This document shows, one piece after another, positions 58,866-64,000 of a DNA stretch of 64,000 bases (its first letter is position 1; each line of letters starts with the position of its first letter). The notes beneath the pieces are model-generated. The model made no database searches and had not been told where the DNA came from. It was given only the letters and a program-made list of their open reading frames with translations. Both the position numbers and the translations under genes were made by a program. Source of the DNA: Opisthorchis felineus (lineage: Eukaryota; Platyhelminthes; Trematoda; Opisthorchiida; Opisthorchiidae). The DNA is taken from contig SJOL01009883.1 of the NCBI GenBank assembly GCA_004794785.1, positions 534,778 to 598,777 of the forward strand. Direction: 5' to 3'.

Positions 58866-61554
58866 TAACTCGTTTCAGTAAATGGACAGGCGAAAATCGC
58901 GATAACCGATCCAGGCTCGGTAAGAGCTTGATCAGTATGGTGGATGGTTTTCTTGAGAAAGCATCAGCACAACAATTTCACTCTTCATACTAGTATTTCG
59001 TGTGAACCGTTAAAGCTCGGACAGCAAGTCGTAACTAGTCCATCCAGTATGGCCAGACCTCATGTACATAAACGATGTGTGTGAAGGAGAAAGCCTACTT
59101 TGAGTAAGACGTCCCTTGATTTTGAACTGGAATTTGATTAGCTGCCTGAATTGCTGAATTATTGCCAGTCCCCATAGAAAGAACGAAGACTGACCATAGG
59201 AACACAAAGCTTTGAATTTCGGACGTACGAGTCTGATTTGTCTGTTTGCCATGAGCTTCAGTTAGTCAGGTGTTTCAGGTCGATATTTCGGACCATAAAT
59301 TTACGCATTGACCTCGTCCGGATTAGCACTTCCGGTAGTGAGCAAACAAGTACGTAGTAAAATCAAGTAGGAAATCCGGTTGAAAAATAATTTCAGCTCA
59401 TTTGGTATCTGCGGTCCACAAACAGGAAACAGAGGTACCGCAGCACTTCAGCCCAATCAAACCGAACAGCTAAGAATGTGGAACCTTCCGCTGCAACGAG
59501 GCACTTAGAAACCGAACATTCATTTGGGCAACGGTGACCTTCGTTGAAGAATGTGTCCAGTACCAGAAGATTCTTTGGTTAACCCATGAATTGCGCATGC
59601 CGAACCATCATTTGAAAAGACAGCGCTGTTTCCCGTGCCAAATTCAGAGTGGCACAAGCAGGGAAGTCGCCACACCTTGACCTGGCAGAGGGGTATGAAA
59701 GTGATTACGAAAATTCTGTGTGCTGTCAGTGCAGCTCATCTTCTAGAATGGAGACCGCGTGGTCTCCACTGCGCCTGGTTGGAAAAGCTGCAAGATACGG
59801 CTACTAATCAATGTAAGTGGCGCTCTTGTTGTCAGTTTCTATTGAGATTGCATGAATGAGTGTCTGTTGGTGTACGCGCCTCGAAATGTTTGTTGTAGGC
59901 TAGTAATATGTCCTTTCCTCATCCGCTTTTATTCCCTTCTTTCAAATCACAGTAGTGAAGCACCAGTGTTGAGCACCAGTGTTCTGCTGTCGATGAGTTT
60001 TCGTAAAAGAGTTCAATGCTGTTTTCTATTTAGGTCCACGATGTTGATCGAACCGCTGATTCTGGAGATAATTTATGGCAAAGAGACTCAGTACATAACT
60101 TCCACCGTCTGAACACTGCCAACAACTGGCTATTTTAGACGAGATTTATTGGTTATATCAAACAATCAGCTTGATATTGACTAACGAACCACGTGAATGG
60201 GCTGTGCAGTTGCCGGGATTTTTCTCTCAGTCTAGGAGTGCTTCCTCATTAATTGACTACTTTCACTCCGGTCTCTTTGCTCTATGCTCCGTAAGCATCT
60301 CATTGGATATTGTTTGAATCGACAGATGTTTTGTTACGCTTCGAAATCATACCACTAAGAACAAGATCTATCATGTAGAAAAACTTGTTATCTACACGGG
60401 GTTCTTAAAAAGGGTGGTGCAGAAACGCCTCTTTGGCATCATTTCAAGAGTCCTGAATAGGAATTGACAGTCCAGATAAACTGCTTGCCTTCAAAACCGG
60501 ACTTACCCGAGTGAGTCGAGATGCAGCTGACAAAAAACTGGTGGCCTTCTTGGGTAATTAAGCTGGAGATGATGCTCAAACTAGTCACTTTCACTGTTGG
60601 TTTCTCGGGCATGAAAAGTCTTATGACTGTATTCAGGTCGGCGTTCCCTATTATTTTAAGATGCCAGAAATGTCTACACTGCACTTGATTATTTCCGCAA
60701 TAAGTTATTTCACACGGGTTCATCGAATTCCGGCCTTAAATTGACACTCTATGCATTTCCACTGTTTGCGGTATTCTAATAGTATATGGTATGCCAAATA
60801 TATTAAACTTCCCAATCAGAGACCAAGCTAGTCTTGACTGAACCTGCTTTGTATACCTGAAGAGTCAGCGCGTCGATACTTACACCTGTCCACTGAATCA
60901 CGGGATTTTTGCTAAAAGTTCACTTCGGTCATTTGTGCTCAGAAAGGCCGAATTCGCAAGCATGTTACAAATACGCAGTCCTCCAGTAATTTCATGATCG
61001 AGCCCAGGGATTCCAGTGTTAACGGGTTTGTGAACATAATCGCACAACTTGAAGTACTTCTGCTTGCATTCGCCTTATGTGTGAGAATCCTCTAATGTAC
61101 AATAAAACTGCCACCAGAAACCTGGATTCTTGCGAAAAAGACCTAAAGACCCACGGATAAGATCATGACTAAGCAATTTACTTTTCAGAAGTAGCGAAGA
61201 GATGTCCAGGATGTGCGTCGTCCTTACCAACTTCTTGTACCCTCCAGCAAAGAAAGGCAGGTTAGACAATAATGTCTATCGGGCCACTACCACAAAAATA
61301 GAATTTTTGCCACAAAAGTGTAAATTGCCAGCAGATTGGATACGATACTGCAGAGCTCCACTAGGCTGGCCCCGACAAGCTTACCTTATCTGCCCATACA
61401 AAGCTAACGTAGTCACAAGTGTTGACTGGTTCCTCGAACAGCAACTTCTCAGATGGAAGTTTCACTCATTGGGTGAATTCTATTCTTCCTGTGTGCTGCT
61501 TATAGTTTGTTGATAGTGTGAAGAGATTTGGGAATTTTGATGGAGATTTCCTCC

Positions 61555-61690
61555 TGTAAGTGAAACCGATCCATGCTGAAACGCCGAGAGGCACTGCAAT
61601 AGTCAACAGTGTGCGTTTCACGAAACTCCAGAAAGTTTCAAACCCGCAACCTCCCGGTTAGTAGTTTGGACACTTAACCGTTCGGCCACG
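61555..61690 (-). mobile_element. tRNA-derived SINE (family 2), minus copy
   Basis: Minus-strand box A CGTGGCCGAACGGTTAAGTG (complement of 61670-61689) and box B GCGGGTTTGAAACT (complement of 61634-61647) are followed by GTTTCGTGAAACGCACACTG and a GCAGTGCCTCTCGGCGTTTC body. These agree with the plus copy 100 bp away. The pair could fold into a long hairpin in RNA. Confidence 0.65.
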
Positions 61691-61788
61691 GGCTGATCAG
61701 CACTTGGACAGGAATTAGGCCACTCAGCCTTCAGTCGCGGTATCCATATCAAGTAGTCACAAGTGTTAACTGGCTCTTTAGCTGCTGA

Positions 61789-61960
61789 TAGCGGAACGGT
61801 CAAGTGCTCAAATTACTAACCGGGAGGTCACGGGTTCGAGGCTTTCCAGAGTTTCGTGAGATGCGCGCCGCTGAGGTTTCTCAATAAGGATAAAACAGCT
61901 GTACAGTGCTTCTCGGCTCTTCAACCTAAATTGGCTTCACTCTCCAACAAAATTCCCATA
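61789..61960 (+). mobile_element. tRNA-derived SINE (family 2), plus copy
   Basis: A tRNA-like head has box A TAGCGGAACGGTCAAGTG (61789-61806) and box B GGGTTCGAGGC (61832-61842), with ACTAACCGGGAGGTCAC between them. The body TTTCGTGAGATGCGC and AACAGCTGTACAGTGCTTCT follows. It is distinct from family 1. It forms an inverted pair with the copy at 61,555-61,690. Confidence 0.65.
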
Positions 61961-63154
61961 TACCCTCACACTACCAACAAATTTTTCCCATTTTCAGTTT
62001 TATTCATGGCGTTAGTGAGGCTGATCCTTGGGATTATGAAGCTGATACTGAAGCCCCGGGTAGTGTAAATCGATTCACACACAACATAGGAGATCCGTAT
62101 CTGTAGTTTGCTTCTATCACACAAACCCAAAAGATATGAACGGCAGAATAAGGAGTTTTCTCACCTTCTTTACAAACTCTAGCGCTAGATTGCTTCAGTC
62201 GACTCAAAACGCTTGAAGGATAGTCAGTTGCGGGACCGGCATCAAAAGACCTTTTCTGTCACCAACAAAAATTACCCATCGACCGAAAGCAGTATGTTTC
62301 TTTCGGCAAAAAGATGCTACTTACTTCATGAGACCGTTTTTTACCCATTCTCATCAGTTTCTTAGCAGTTTCCTTGAAATTTGGCGAGAAATGCAGCCAA
62401 TAAAGCATGCCAACGGCGGTTTTGTTAGAAGAGCTTTCAGTGGGCATAACATATCGTGCCATATCCGAACTCAACCGCACGCACTGAGATTGCTCATACA
62501 TAGTTTGTGTCAGTAACTGGAAGATAATTCCTCTCCTCATCCAAACGTACATAATTAACCACTATTTTAAGTTAAACGCATAAAATATATTGGTTCCACT
62601 TCGCTTGATTACGTTGTAGCGTTACTACTTATCTTACACGACTACTTTCTCCGCTAAACGCTGTTTACCCAAGCTTACACCACTGCATTGCAGATTATTT
62701 TATTTTGTTCGCCTGCCGTTTTTGGCGGACTGTTAAGAAGTAAACTTGGTCCGAATCCGGTAACGTTCCTCGTAGTTATATAATAGAAGGTCTGATTATA
62801 GGACGCGTCTGCATAAATTCTTCAAGATACGCCCAGAGGTTCCCCACTCAAATCGGATGTTATATTCGTATATTATGCGGTTGTTTATATGGTATCTATT
62901 CGTATGGAATATCAGTCCACAAATCAACCGTGTATTTGGTTGATGTACGTGACAGACTTAGCCACCCGCTTAGAACAGAGGGTCGTTCAAAACTGTGTTG
63001 AACTAGCCATCTGTGCATGCTCCAGGAGTGAGCTTCAAACATGCTAAGAATTCTGCTAAATTTTTAAAGCATTTTGGGAGTGAGAACTACCTAGTTAGTT
63101 CCTCGAGACTGGACGGCCCCATTGATTTAGTCCTGTTGTATGGAGTAATCTTTG

Positions 63155-63315
63155 ATAATAACCACCCTTTTTATGCCTATCCGCCACGCCACCCGAAGGA
63201 GGCACGAGGGCTGAGATACCAACAGGTTACCAAGCGGTCGAGCTGCAGAGGCTGGTTTCGAACCCTGGACCTCCTGTTTGGTAAGTTCGCGCCTTGGTCA
63301 TTTAGGCACCTCGAT
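63155..63315 (-). mobile_element. tRNA-derived SINE (family 1), diverged copy
   Basis: Read on the minus strand this has box B GGGTTCGAAACC (complement of 63254-63265), the CTCTGCAGCTCGACC junction, AACCTGTTGGTATCTCAGCC and CCTTCGGGTGGCGTGGC. These match the body of the copy at 10801-11005 in the same order. Box A is degenerate near 63300. Confidence 0.75.
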
Positions 63316-64000
63316 AATCGTGGATTACAAGTAGTAATAGCTAATTTTCCACTGACTTCCCTAATATACTGTAGAAATACCTTGTTTTATTTCGCTGCAA
63401 TAACTGACCTGTAACAAATAACGGCTGCATGGTTTTCACCGTTTCAACCAACGTCTGATTAATCTGAATTAATGAGGTGGAGGATATCAAGTGAAAGTTC
63501 TTAGTAGAGTTCCCCGAAATGCGAAGGATTGGAAATGACATGATAAATATTCACACAGTTCGACACTATTCCTCAGACGCTTTTGAACAGCACCATATAG
63601 ATCCAGTCCCCTCCTAGTGCCTCAGATTGGTTAGGCGAAATACGGTTTAGGTGTTACGATTGAGCTACTGGCAAGCTCGTCAGTAGCCAAAATAAACCGC
63701 AATCTTCATGCGGAATATTAACTTTTTGGACCAGTGGCAGAGTATGGACGTCCTCGCATAAAGAGGCCACACAAAGTGACCGAACGAAACCAGTCCCTTC
63801 TGAGTAAGGACACTGAATGGGAAAAATAATATCCATCGGGAAAAGCTGTGTGCTTTTTAGACGGAGGGCTTACGAATGTATGGTTCGTCACCTGAAAGAG
63901 CGAAACTTTCCTTGCGAAGTTGCAATTGTTCGTGTCGCAGATAAATAACTGATCATTATGATGTTGCAATCAGAAGGTGAATTAGAAGAGGCTTGCCTAT

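Larger units (their letters stand above)
58866..64000. other. Upstream intergenic region
   Basis: No gene is recognised. It contains the family-2 SINE pair (61.55-61.96 kb) and a family-1 SINE (63.2 kb). Short frames at 59.0-60.1, 60.4-60.7, 61.2-61.5 and 62.3-62.55 kb have no known domain. Confidence 0.55.

Noticed and set aside
1..64000. CRISPR arrays, bacterial operons, rRNA genes
   Set aside because: None seen; introns, SINEs and LINEs show that the DNA is eukaryotic.

Overview
The window is eukaryotic genomic DNA with the look of a parasitic flatworm, probably a digenean fluke. It is AT-rich, has long introns with GTGAGT/GTAAGT donors, and carries tRNA-derived SINEs, a decayed RTE-like LINE of a type I associate with flukes, and an interspersed element bearing hammerhead ribozymes (Penelope-like or retrozyme-like). 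The fluke assignment is inference from repeat style and gene structure. No species can be named from the sequence alone.

The dominant feature is one minus-strand gene running from about 58.5 kb down to 8.8 kb. It encodes a PTK7/off-track-like receptor: signal peptide, seven immunoglobulin domains and a transmembrane segment. I rebuilt 13 coding exons by hand (coding 2,581 nt, about 860 codons). Every junction agrees in phase. Ig1, Ig6 and Ig7 are single phase 1-1 exons, whereas Ig2, Ig3, Ig4 and Ig5 are each split by an internal intron. The stretch joining Ig1 to Ig2 and the transmembrane segment resemble vertebrate PTK7 most clearly. The cytoplasmic pseudokinase exons were not found and probably lie beyond position 1. 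A CpG-rich block at 58.57-58.86 kb with two near-perfect CCAAT boxes, just upstream of the signal-peptide exon, is a promoter candidate.

The rest is intronic or intergenic. Intron 12 (8,985-16,325) holds a SINE and a broken RTE-like LINE with endonuclease, reverse transcriptase and C-terminal parts in shifted frames. A second SINE family occurs at 18.2 kb and as an inverted pair at 61.6-61.9 kb. A third notable repeat, about 300 bp per unit, carries hammerhead ribozymes. A tandem pair lies at 1.84-2.31 kb and degenerate copies at 3.3-3.7, 6.9-7.1, 22.4 and 49.6-49.9 kb. A copy at 47.0-47.3 kb, inside intron 1 and in the sense of the PTK7-like transcript, keeps a complete hammerhead core. The region 1-8.8 kb and the region above 58.9 kb contain no gene that I recognise.

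A few isolated open frames (18.4, 35.0-35.3, 43.1-44.3, 50.4 and 51.1-51.4 kb) look somewhat coding-like but match nothing I know. They are listed with low confidence.
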